From: Methanosarcinales archaeon
GTDB lineage: Archaea > Halobacteriota > Syntropharchaeia > Alkanophagales > Methanospirareceae
Direction: 5' to 3'
DNA: 5,746 nt
Assembly: GCA_003661125.1 (NCBI GenBank)
Contig: QMVO01000126.1
Coordinates: 1 to 5,746, forward strand
Part shown: piece after piece, positions 1 through 5,346 of the stretch
How positions within the stretch are numbered: position 1 is the first letter of the stretch
Layout: the number at the start of each line of letters is the position of its first letter
The notes under the pieces: model-generated
The model's input: only the letters and a program-made list of their open reading frames with translations
What the model was told of the DNA's origin: nothing
Databases searched by the model: none
Made by a program: the position numbers and the translations under genes

Positions 1-1
1 G

Positions 2-448
2 AAATTAAATGAGACAGGAGGCAAGCACGGCGTTGGCAGAACAGATATAATCGAAGATAGAGTGCTTGGCTTCAAGTCCCGCGAAATATACGAGCACCCG
101 GCTGCTACTATATTATTAGAGGCGCATCGTGACCTTGAGCAGCTTGTCTTAACGAGAAACGAGCTGAGGTTTAAGGAATTAGTGGATAGAACGTGGAGTG
201 ATTTGGTGTATCAGGGTTTGGTTATGGACCCGCTTTTTGAGGGTCTTAATGCATTCGTAGATAAGACACAGGAAAGGGTAAACGGCTCGGTGTATGTAAA
301 ATTGGAGAAGGGGACTGCGAGAGTAGTGGGAAGAGAATCACCAAATGCATTATATTCAAAGGACGTTTCGTTTGATGTAAAGCAGGAGCAAAAAAGTGCA
401 GAGGGTTTCTCGATGTATCACGGCTTTCAGGCGAGGATTGTGAAGTGA
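2..448 (+). CDS. argG: Argininosuccinate synthase, C-terminal part (5' end outside window)
   Basis: This is the last 148 codons of argininosuccinate synthase, the cytoplasmic enzyme that joins citrulline and aspartate with ATP to form argininosuccinate in arginine synthesis. The frame is open from the first bases of the window, so the start lies to the left; full-length family members have about 400 residues. Conserved C-terminal landmarks are visible in order: the GGKHGVGRTDIIEDR stretch, then GFKSREIYEHPAATIL, then the AHRDLEQLVLTR segment, then a W-x-x-LVYQGL stretch, and near the end the KLEKGTARVVGRESPNALY region, which matches the family's V-x-x-KL-x-KG-x-x-x-VVGR pattern. The GTG at 62 is internal and not a start. 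The gene converges on pckG and the two coding regions overlap by 22 bp. The identification is from remembered family motifs, but the match is extensive and uninterrupted. Confidence 0.95.
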   Translation, partial: KLNETGGKHGVGRTDIIEDRVLGFKSREIYEHPAATILLEAHRDLEQLVLTRNELRFKELVDRTWSDLVYQGLVMDPLFEGLNAFVDKTQERVNGSVYVKLEKGTARVVGRESPNALYSKDVSFDVKQEQKSAEGFSMYHGFQARIVK

Positions 449-2328
449 GAAAGTTTGTTTGGTGATATATAATTCCCATATTTCTCTCTTGCGAGATATA
501 ATCTTTGCCTTTGCTCTTTCAACACTTCAAACATTATTTGCGGTGTATCCGGTACTTTTGTCTTGTAGAACTCCATTACACGCTGGATCTTGGCTAAATT
601 CTCTGCAACCCTAACCGTGAACTGCTGGCGATAGTCCTTTTCGGAATACTCTTTATCGAGCACCTCTCGGAACAGCCTCTTAAGGTCTTCATATTTTGGT
701 ATGAGTCCCGTGGGTGTTTTTATTGCCCCAACTTCGTGATGAGAACGTAGTTCCATCCATTTAAGCCACACTGCCTTATCTGTTTTCTCATTCATGAATT
801 TTCCATCCGCGCCTTTTAGAAAGTAATTCACAGAGAATATGGGTGGTTGAATCCTCAATTTAGCGCCAAAGTTCAGGTGATTCTCTATATATCGCCCAAT
901 AGGTATTGAAAGGAAATCTAAATTACTCATCGGGTTAAGTTTTCGCACTCCCTCTTTTCCCAGTGTTGCTGCTGTTGTTTCAGACTCCAGTGCGGCACCC
1001 ATGGTGATAACGCCATGCACCCAGTCAAAGGATTCCTCAACCGGCACTTTTGTGTCTGAATCTCTTCCACCGTAGATTATCCCGCCTATTACGACACCTT
1101 CGGGATTGTCAATCTCTGGGTCCAAATTCTCTATGAGTCGCATGTCAAGTGTAAACCGGGCATTTGGATGCGAAACCGATATTTCGTTACCCTCTTCATC
1201 TCTCTTTCCCGGTGTCCATTCACCGGAGTGATGAAAACCCTTTTGGGGCGGGATTTCATTCTTACCAATCCAATAGACGCCTTTTTCTTCCGTAATCAGC
1301 ACATTTGAAAAGATAATCTCACCCGGACTGTGGAGTGCCTTCCATATCAGAGGGTCGTCCTCGGAGTTCACACCCTGTATTATTCCAAATATCCCCTTCT
1401 CCGGGTTGACTGCACGCATTACTCCGTCTATATTCCTGAAGTACGCTATATCATCTCCAATGATGGCTTCCCCCTTTATCATGGAGGTGGAAGTCTTTCC
1501 ACAGAGCGAAGGAAACGCACCAGCAAAATAAGTTACCCTCGCTGATGGACCATGCACACCCATGATAAACATATGTTCGGTTAGCCAACCCTCCTTTGAA
1601 GCCCGATTTATTGCAGGACGCATTGCTAACTTCTTAAGTCCTATGGTATTGCCGCCATACTGCGTATTCACACTATATACGGTTTCATCCTCAAGATCTA
1701 TATACACCCGGCGTTTATCTATCCTCACAGAGGTCATTCTCCCGTCCAGCTCTCCCGCAGAATGCACAAACTTGAAGAACCTTGCAGATTGACCCAATCT
1801 TACAAACTCCTCATACCCGGATCTATACAGCAAGTGTTCTGAATGGGCTACATAGCCTGAATCGGTTAGTTGAACTGCGGGTATTGAAAATTGAGATTTG
1901 AGAGGTCCCAAACAGAAGAAAAGCACGTATAACTGACGTCCATGCATGATGTCTTGCATAATGCCGCGAATTTCTTTGAGTCCCTCATCTCTATCCATCA
2001 CATTCATATCAGCACCCAAATCAACGTCCGGTGGTAGAAGGAACTTAGTATTCTTTTTATCCCTTGCCTGGTCGTAATAACCGTCGAAATGAACCGTATG
2101 ACCTTCTATAGCAAGTTCCATCTCCTCACCAGCTCTTATCGCTTCTTGCCTTACATATTGGATATCCTCTCTTGAATCGGTACAGACAAAAACTTTATCG
2201 GGGTTGCAAAGCTCTACGTACTTAGCAACGAATTGATGTAGCTCCGGATTATCTATTCTGCTAAGTTTCTGGTAGTCTTCTGCTCCTAATCGCGTTTTTA
2301 GCATGTCCATTACTCTTTTATCTTCCAT
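427..2328 (-). CDS. pckG: Phosphoenolpyruvate carboxykinase (GTP)
   Basis: GTP-dependent PEP carboxykinase interconverts oxaloacetate + GTP and PEP + GDP + CO2, linking C4 acids to gluconeogenesis in the cytoplasm. With the start chosen here the protein has 633 residues, normal for the family. Visible signatures: YGGNTIGLKK (about 224-233) for PEP/metal binding; GWLTEHM (about 247-253) with the metal-ligand His; the phosphate-binding loop FPSLCGKTSTSM (about 272-283) with the family's reactive Cys at 276; GDDIAY (about 291-296) with the metal-binding Asp; HPNARF (about 387-392) with the substrate/nucleotide-contact Asn and Arg; and GGIIYGGR (about 415-422). All key residues appear intact. Start choice: the frame stays open to an ATG at 2379, but the ATG at 2328 has a strong GAGGAGG ribosome site 5 nt upstream, while the upstream ATGs lie close to the predicted transcription start. 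The gene is divergent from the Lrp-type regulator and convergent with argG. The ATP-type enzyme is excluded by the motif set. Confidence 0.95.
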   Translation of the reverse strand: MEDKRVMDMLKTRLGAEDYQKLSRIDNPELHQFVAKYVELCNPDKVFVCTDSREDIQYVRQEAIRAGEEMELAIEGHTVHFDGYYDQARDKKNTKFLLPPDVDLGADMNVMDRDEGLKEIRGIMQDIMHGRQLYVLFFCLGPLKSQFSIPAVQLTDSGYVAHSEHLLYRSGYEEFVRLGQSARFFKFVHSAGELDGRMTSVRIDKRRVYIDLEDETVYSVNTQYGGNTIGLKKLAMRPAINRASKEGWLTEHMFIMGVHGPSARVTYFAGAFPSLCGKTSTSMIKGEAIIGDDIAYFRNIDGVMRAVNPEKGIFGIIQGVNSEDDPLIWKALHSPGEIIFSNVLITEEKGVYWIGKNEIPPQKGFHHSGEWTPGKRDEEGNEISVSHPNARFTLDMRLIENLDPEIDNPEGVVIGGIIYGGRDSDTKVPVEESFDWVHGVITMGAALESETTAATLGKEGVRKLNPMSNLDFLSIPIGRYIENHLNFGAKLRIQPPIFSVNYFLKGADGKFMNEKTDKAVWLKWMELRSHHEVGAIKTPTGLIPKYEDLKRLFREVLDKEYSEKDYRQQFTVRVAENLAKIQRVMEFYKTKVPDTPQIMFEVLKEQRQRLYLAREKYGNYISPNKLSHFTILA

Positions 2329-2334
2329 CTTACC

Positions 2335-2341
2335 CTCCTCT
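2335..2341 (-). promoter_or_regulatory. Strong ribosome binding site deciding the pckG start
   Basis: On the minus strand GAGGAGG lies 5-6 nt before the ATG at 2328. It is complementary to the archaeal 16S 3' end. None of the upstream in-frame ATGs (2379, 2358, 2352) has a comparable site, so this motif fixes the start of the carboxykinase and removes 17 residues from the longest possible reading frame. Confidence 0.8.
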
Positions 2342-2397
2342 TTCGCTTTCATGTTCATAACCCTAACAATCAAACCCAAAAGATAAATATGAAAATC

Positions 2398-2409
2398 ACT
2401 TTATAAAGT
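2398..2409 (-). promoter_or_regulatory. Palindromic TATA box / BRE of pckG
   Basis: The 12 bases ACTTTATAAAGT form a perfect palindrome containing an archaeal TATA core. Read on the minus strand it is preceded by the purine-rich CGAAAA, suitable as a TFB recognition element, which gives it direction towards pckG. A start site about 25 nt downstream would fall near 2378 and give a leader of about 50 nt carrying the GAGGAGG ribosome site. Placement is by motif only; the box could in principle also be read rightwards. Confidence 0.6.
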
Positions 2410-2425
2410 TTTCGGAATTTAAATT

Positions 2426-2468
2426 TGACAAATGTCCTCAATAGAACTGAAGAAGAGGACAAATGTGC
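2426..2468. promoter_or_regulatory. Candidate operator: paired GACAAATGT motifs between pckG and the regulator gene
   Basis: GACAAATGT occurs at 2427-2435 and again at 2458-2466, exactly 31 bp apart, about three helical turns, so both copies would face the same side of the DNA. Each is part of a near-palindrome approximating GGACAAATGTCC (first copy lacks the first G, second lacks the last CC). The same segment holds a 7-bp inverted repeat, TGTCCTC at 2433-2439 with GAGGACA at 2455-2461. A perfect AT palindrome, AATTTAAATT, lies beside it at 2416-2425. In relation to pckG all of this is just upstream of the TATA box, a position typical of archaeal activator sites. Assignment to the neighbouring Lrp-type protein is inference. 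Confidence 0.4.
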
Positions 2469-2563
2469 GGCTTATGCTTTATCCCTCCATCCATATCCTC
2501 ACAGCCCCTCTCTTCAAATTCTGGCTCTTTTCCGGTATGTTCTTTTAGAAGTCTAATCATTTA

Positions 2564-2573
2564 TTTATATAAA
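2564..2573 (+). promoter_or_regulatory. TATA box of the Lrp/AsnC-type regulator gene
   Basis: TTTATATAAA matches the archaeal TATA consensus. A transcription start 25-30 nt downstream would fall at about 2590-2597, leaving a leader of only 10-17 nt before the ATG at 2607. No Shine-Dalgarno motif is seen before that ATG, which is consistent with a very short or leaderless message. A second AT-rich stretch at 2586-2598 lies too close to the ATG to be the main box for it. Confidence 0.55.
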
Positions 2574-2606
2574 TTTCCCCTTTTTCTTTATATTTATACT
2601 TTACAA

Positions 2607-3107
2607 ATGAGGGAACCAAAGTTGAAGAAAAAGGACAAATGTATTTTGAGAGCTTTACTTGAGAATGGGCGACTTTCTTATTCTGAGCTGGGTAGAAGAT
2701 GCGAGATAAGTCGGCAAGTAGCTTTTGAGCGCGTAAAAAGGCTATTGGGGGAAGGTGTGGCAAAGGGTTTTTCGGTGCGTTTGGATGCAGATAAGCTTGG
2801 TTTCTCCTTCAAAGCATATGTTCTGCTCATTGCGAAGCCGGAAGAGAAATTGAGGAATGAACTCGCGGAGTTCTTGAGGAACAGTAAAAACGTAAGAAAA
2901 ATTCAACTCCTCTTTGGCAGGTTTGACTTCTTTTTAGAGCTTCTTTTCCGCGATAAGGAAGAGCTAACTGAATTCTTAAGGGCGATGCAATCTTTTGGCG
3001 TTGTTGAGAGAACGGAGACGTTTATCGTATATCAAACGATAAAGGATAAACCGGAAGACCCATTTTTGGAGTGTTTAAGTGAAGAGAGCAAGACAGAAGT
3101 CACTTAA
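2607..3107 (+). CDS. Lrp/AsnC-family transcriptional regulator
   Basis: A 166-residue protein with the usual two-part layout of the Lrp/AsnC (feast/famine) family. The N-terminal winged helix-turn-helix covers about residues 6-56: KDKCILRALLENGRLSYSELG, then the recognition-helix region ISRQVAFERVKRL, then a GVAKGFSVRLD wing. The C-terminal ligand-binding/oligomerisation (RAM) domain follows at about 64-145, with the typical GRFDFFLELLFRDKEEL stretch at 104-120. Such proteins bind DNA as dimers or octamers and respond to amino acids or other small molecules. The frame stays open back to 2463, but that extension is rich in Ser/Pro/Phe, contains the TATA box and does not resemble the family, so the ATG at 2607 is preferred. 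The gene is divergent from pckG; autoregulation and control of pckG are plausible but unproven. The effector cannot be read from the sequence. Confidence 0.88.
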   Translation: MREPKLKKKDKCILRALLENGRLSYSELGRRCEISRQVAFERVKRLLGEGVAKGFSVRLDADKLGFSFKAYVLLIAKPEEKLRNELAEFLRNSKNVRKIQLLFGRFDFFLELLFRDKEELTEFLRAMQSFGVVERTETFIVYQTIKDKPEDPFLECLSEESKTEVT

Positions 3108-3118
3108 AAGTTCCGTAG

Positions 3119-3136
3119 AATTTTCTTTTGCTTTAT
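3119..3136 (+). terminator. T-rich terminator-like stretch after the regulator gene
   Basis: The bases shortly after the regulator's TAA stop are very T-rich (ATTTTCTTTTGCTTTAT). Archaeal RNA polymerase commonly terminates at U-rich stretches without a required hairpin, so this is a reasonable termination site. A second T5 run follows at 3151-3155. Confidence 0.4.
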
Positions 3137-3179
3137 CCACGCTTTTGGACTTTTTGCGTGCCTAAAAGGAGGACCACGC
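3137..3179. repeat. Three short arms able to form two mutually exclusive hairpins
   Basis: CCACGC occurs at 3137-3142 and again at 3174-3179, and between them GCGTG at 3156-3160 can pair with either copy (5 bp each). The right-hand alternative has CCT and AGG just inside the stem. A Shine-Dalgarno-like AAAAGGAGGA lies at 3164-3173 inside the right-hand loop, with no usable start codon behind it. The arrangement resembles a switching leader or the end of a decayed gene, but the arms are short enough to be chance. Confidence 0.25.
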
Positions 3180-3206
3180 TTCTTTTCTCTTTACGCCGTC
3201 CCCCGC

Positions 3207-3251
3207 GGAGAAGGCATTAGCGTTGTTTTCTGAGCTAAAGCCTTTATCTCC
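3207..3251. repeat. Imperfect stem-loop, about 45 nt
   Basis: AAGGCATTAG at 3211-3220 pairs with CTAAAGCCTT at 3235-3244 with one mismatch around a 14-nt loop. After a 3-nt bulge (3245-3247) the stem continues with GGAG (3207-3210) against CTCC (3248-3251). This is the strongest inverted repeat in the gene-poor stretch between the regulator and the surface-protein gene. It overlaps the beginning of the orphan reading frame. It could be a mobile-element end, a structured RNA or a chance palindrome. Confidence 0.35.
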
Positions 3252-3510
3252 AATGAACACAATGTCTTATAACGCTGACCTTGATTGCGGTTCAACTTAC
3301 CGTTTCTGTGTTTCGCTGGCATATTGGTTTGGGGCATTCACAAAGCAAGCAGTAGAGTCTTTTGGATTTGTTGGAACAGTTGCTGTGGAAAAAAGACTTG
3401 AAGGTGCAACAGGGCAAACAGCAAAGTCTCTTGCAGAGCTAACAATTTCAAGTGAAGAAGTCGTCAAAACTTCGATTCAAGATACGAATACGAATAGAAA
3501 AAATTTATAA
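3223..3510 (+). CDS. Uncharacterised small reading frame, possibly a gene remnant
   Basis: I do not recognise this 95-codon frame. The product would contain a middle part with some hydrophobic and aromatic residues (SLAYWFGAFTKQAVESFGF) and an Ala/Thr/Glu-rich helical-looking C-terminal half, ending in a charged Asp/Thr/Asn/Arg/Lys tail. The frame is open further left, back to a stop at 3163-3165, with no ATG there. The possible starts are TTG 3223, ATG 3253 and ATG 3262, and none has a ribosome site. No signal peptide or clear membrane helix is seen. The lack of a proper start suggests a 5'-truncated remnant, a spurious frame or the shadow of something on the other strand. There, codons over 3222-3266 read DIVFIGDKGFSSENN, reminiscent of the D-K-GF-x-S-x-x-N motif of IS4-type transposases, but stops interrupt that frame on both sides. 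Confidence 0.25.
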   Translation: MFSELKPLSPMNTMSYNADLDCGSTYRFCVSLAYWFGAFTKQAVESFGFVGTVAVEKRLEGATGQTAKSLAELTISSEEVVKTSIQDTNTNRKNL

Positions 3511-3511
3511 G
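3504..3511 (+). promoter_or_regulatory. TATA-like box of the beta-helix surface-protein gene
   Basis: TTTATAAG preceded by a run of A residues (3498-3503) fits an archaeal BRE/TATA arrangement. A start site about 25 nt downstream, around 3531-3535, would give a leader of about 30 nt containing the ribosome site at 3548-3553. The box overlaps the stop codon of the orphan small frame. Confidence 0.5.
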
Positions 3512-3547
3512 GAATGAATATCTCCATAAAATCGGGGTGAATATTAA

Positions 3548-3553
3548 AGGAGG
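3548..3553 (+). promoter_or_regulatory. Ribosome binding site of the surface-protein gene
   Basis: AGGAGG lies 8 nt before the ATG at 3562, an ideal Shine-Dalgarno match and spacing. It confirms the start that also begins a well-formed signal peptide. Confidence 0.75.
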
Positions 3554-3561
3554 ATATAAAA

Positions 3562-5247
3562 ATGGATAAGAAATATAGAATATTGGTTATATGTGCTGTG
3601 ATTTTGGTTTTAGGTTTTATAGGAACAGCATCGGCAAAAACGTGGCATGTGGATGACAGTGGCGGAGCGAATTTCACAAGGATACAAGATGCAATAAATA
3701 ATGAGTGTGTTATTGATGGTGATACGATTTTAGTTTATCCAGGTATTTACTGCGAGAATGTGGTTGTGAATAAATCAATTACACTAAAAGGGATTGATCA
3801 TCCAACTGTGGATGCATGCGGCGATGGTAATGCGATTACATTATGTGCTGATGGAATTACACTTGAGGGATTCAATGCAACAAACTCGGGAAGTTCGTGG
3901 GAAGATGCGGGGATCAAGGTAATTTCAAACAACAATACTATTACAAGCAATAGTGCCAGCAACAACAGGGATGGTATCTACCTCGAGGAATCCAGCAACA
4001 ATAATATTACAGGCAACAATTTCAGCAACAACTACAAAGGAATCTGGCTCTACTATTACTGCAACAGCAATACCATTGCAGGCAACAATTTCAGCAACAA
4101 CAACGAGGACGGCATCTACCTCGACGACTCCCGCTACAATACCATTGCAGGCAACAATTTCAGTAACAACAATTATTGCGGCATCTCCCTCGAGGCATCC
4201 AGCAACAATAACATTGCAGACAATACATTTGTAAATGATGGTCTTTTTGTTTATTATTCCTATCAAAATACGGTGGAAGATAATATAGTAAATGGTAAGC
4301 CTCTTGTTTATCTTGAAGATGCCTCAGATTATAAGGTTGAAAATGCGGGGCAGGTTATACTTGTAAATTGCGCTAATATCACGGTAGAAAATCTGAATTT
4401 ATCCAATACAAGCATTGGTATAGAGCTATTGGAGACAGAAGGTAGCATAATCTCAAGCAACAATGTCCGCAACCACAGATTATACGGCATCCACCTCGAG
4501 GAATCCAGCAACAATAACATTACAAGCAACAATGTCCGCAACAACAACTATGATGGCATCTACCTCGACGGTTCCAGCAACAACACCATTACAAGCAACA
4601 ATCTCCACAACAACACCGAATGTGGTATCAGCTCTGGACATTCTAGCAACAATACCGTTACAGGCAATAATGTCAGCAACAACGGGGACGGCATCGGTCT
4701 CTGGCATTCCAGCAACAATAACGCCATTACTGGCAACAAAGTAAGCAACAACAACTATGCCGGCATCTACCTCTTCGAATCCAGCAACAATAACATCACA
4801 GGCAATACTGTCAGCAGCAACCGGTACGGCATCACCCTCTTTCGTAGCAGCAACAATAACAAAGTCTATCTCAACAATTTCATAGACAGCCCTGATAATG
4901 TTTATTCTTACAAATCAACCAACATCTGGAACTCAACAGAAAACATAACCTACATCCACAACGGAAGCATGTACACCAACTACATGGGCAACTGTTGGGA
5001 CGATTACAATGGAACTGATGCAAATAATGATGGAATTGGCGACACTCCTTGCATTATAAGTGGAGATAATCCTGACAATTATCCGCTGACAGAGCCTTTC
5101 GAAAACTACTTTCATCCACCTGCACCTTTGCCAACTCTAATGCCTTCATCAAGTCCTTCACCGCCTACGCCACCAGGATTTGAAGCTTTATTCACAATTG
5201 CTGGATTATTAACAGTTGCATATATTCTTTTGAGGAGGAAAAGGTAA
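3562..5247 (+). CDS. Secreted NosD-like right-handed beta-helix surface protein with PGF-CTERM anchor
   Basis: A 561-residue exported protein. Residues 1-25 form a signal peptide: basic MDKKYR, hydrophobic core, and an Ala-Ser-Ala type cleavage site before KTWHVDDSGG. Residues about 26-110 form the cap common to archaeal NosD-like proteins (GG-x-NFTRIQDAIN, then DGDTILVYPGIY). Ten tandem units of 23 residues (the first 22) of the NosD/parallel beta-helix type follow: four at 127-217 and six at 297-434. They are separated by a divergent insert containing NGKPLVYLEDASDY and NAGQVILVNCANITVENL. About 21 N-x-S/T sequons suggest heavy N-glycosylation. Residues 519-537 are a Pro/Ser linker, then PGF at 538-540, a hydrophobic helix and a terminal LLRRKR: the PGF-CTERM signal, processed by archaeosortase A and linked to lipid anchoring at the S-layer. 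Such beta-helices often bind or cleave polysaccharide, but no catalytic residues can be assigned. It appears to be a single-gene unit. Confidence 0.9.
   Translation: MDKKYRILVICAVILVLGFIGTASAKTWHVDDSGGANFTRIQDAINNECVIDGDTILVYPGIYCENVVVNKSITLKGIDHPTVDACGDGNAITLCADGITLEGFNATNSGSSWEDAGIKVISNNNTITSNSASNNRDGIYLEESSNNNITGNNFSNNYKGIWLYYYCNSNTIAGNNFSNNNEDGIYLDDSRYNTIAGNNFSNNNYCGISLEASSNNNIADNTFVNDGLFVYYSYQNTVEDNIVNGKPLVYLEDASDYKVENAGQVILVNCANITVENLNLSNTSIGIELLETEGSIISSNNVRNHRLYGIHLEESSNNNITSNNVRNNNYDGIYLDGSSNNTITSNNLHNNTECGISSGHSSNNTVTGNNVSNNGDGIGLWHSSNNNAITGNKVSNNNYAGIYLFESSNNNITGNTVSSNRYGITLFRSSNNNKVYLNNFIDSPDNVYSYKSTNIWNSTENITYIHNGSMYTNYMGNCWDDYNGTDANNDGIGDTPCIISGDNPDNYPLTEPFENYFHPPAPLPTLMPSSSPSPPTPPGFEALFTIAGLLTVAYILLRRKR
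3940..4212 (+). repeat. First block of beta-helix coding repeats (4 units of 66-69 bp)
   Basis: Four in-frame tandem units encode residues 127-217, starting at 3940, 4006, 4075 and 4144 with the pattern I-[TA]-x-N-x-x-S-N-N-x-x-GI-x-L. The first unit is 66 bp and the others 69 bp. The DNA is also similar between units (recurring CAGGCAACAATTTCAG and GGCATCTACCTCGA-like blocks), so the units arose by duplication and not only by protein-level constraint. Confidence 0.85.
4450..4863 (+). repeat. Second block of beta-helix coding repeats (6 units of 69 bp)
   Basis: Six uninterrupted 69-bp units encode residues 297-434, starting at 4450, 4519, 4588, 4657, 4726 and 4795. Each carries I/V-[TS]-x-N, then GI-x-L, then SSNN. 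One stretch beginning at 4495 (CTCGAGGAATCCAGCAACAA and on) is nearly identical over about 30 bp to one in the first block beginning at 3982, giving two copies 513 bp apart in the same frame. The sense strand is rich in A and C and poor in G across both blocks, which produces long but meaningless antisense reading frames. Confidence 0.88.
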
Positions 5248-5309
5248 AAAATGAGGGATAAAACTATTTGGAAAATATTATTATCGTTAGAACATTCTTT
5301 CTCACAAGG

Positions 5310-5315
5310 TTTTTT
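5310..5315 (+). terminator. T6 run downstream of the surface-protein gene
   Basis: A run of six T residues lies about 60 nt after the stop of the beta-helix gene, within a generally T-rich stretch (5296-5318). It is a plausible archaeal U-rich terminator; no strong hairpin precedes it. Confidence 0.35.
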
Positions 5316-5346
5316 CATTAACTGCTATTATTAGGAAAGGAGTATA

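Noticed and set aside
2329..2379. Longer pckG start at 2379
   Set aside because: It coincides with the predicted transcription start, and the strong ribosome site belongs to the ATG at 2328.
2463..2606. N-terminal extension of the Lrp-type regulator from an upstream ATG at 2463
   Set aside because: The extra 48 residues are rich in Ser, Pro and Phe with no family similarity, and the promoter TATA box lies within this stretch. The family HTH begins right after the ATG at 2607.
3925..4266. Long antisense open frame across the first repeat block
   Set aside because: It is a by-product of the A/C-rich, G-poor repeats. The product is a monotonous Val/Ile/Ala repeat with no ribosome site.
4463..4754. 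Alternative-frame and antisense open frames across the second repeat block
   Set aside because: They are low-complexity translations (Thr/Ala/Ser or Val/Leu rich) of the same tandem repeats that encode the beta-helix.
3910..4870. Possible CRISPR array suggested by regular 69-bp repeats
   Set aside because: The repeats are contiguous in-frame coding units with no unique spacers and lie inside an intact gene with signal peptide and sorting tail.
5251..5334. 27-codon frame starting MRDKTIWKILLS just after the surface-protein gene
   Set aside because: It has poor ribosome site spacing, no recognisable features and a likely terminator T run inside it. The length is within chance expectation.
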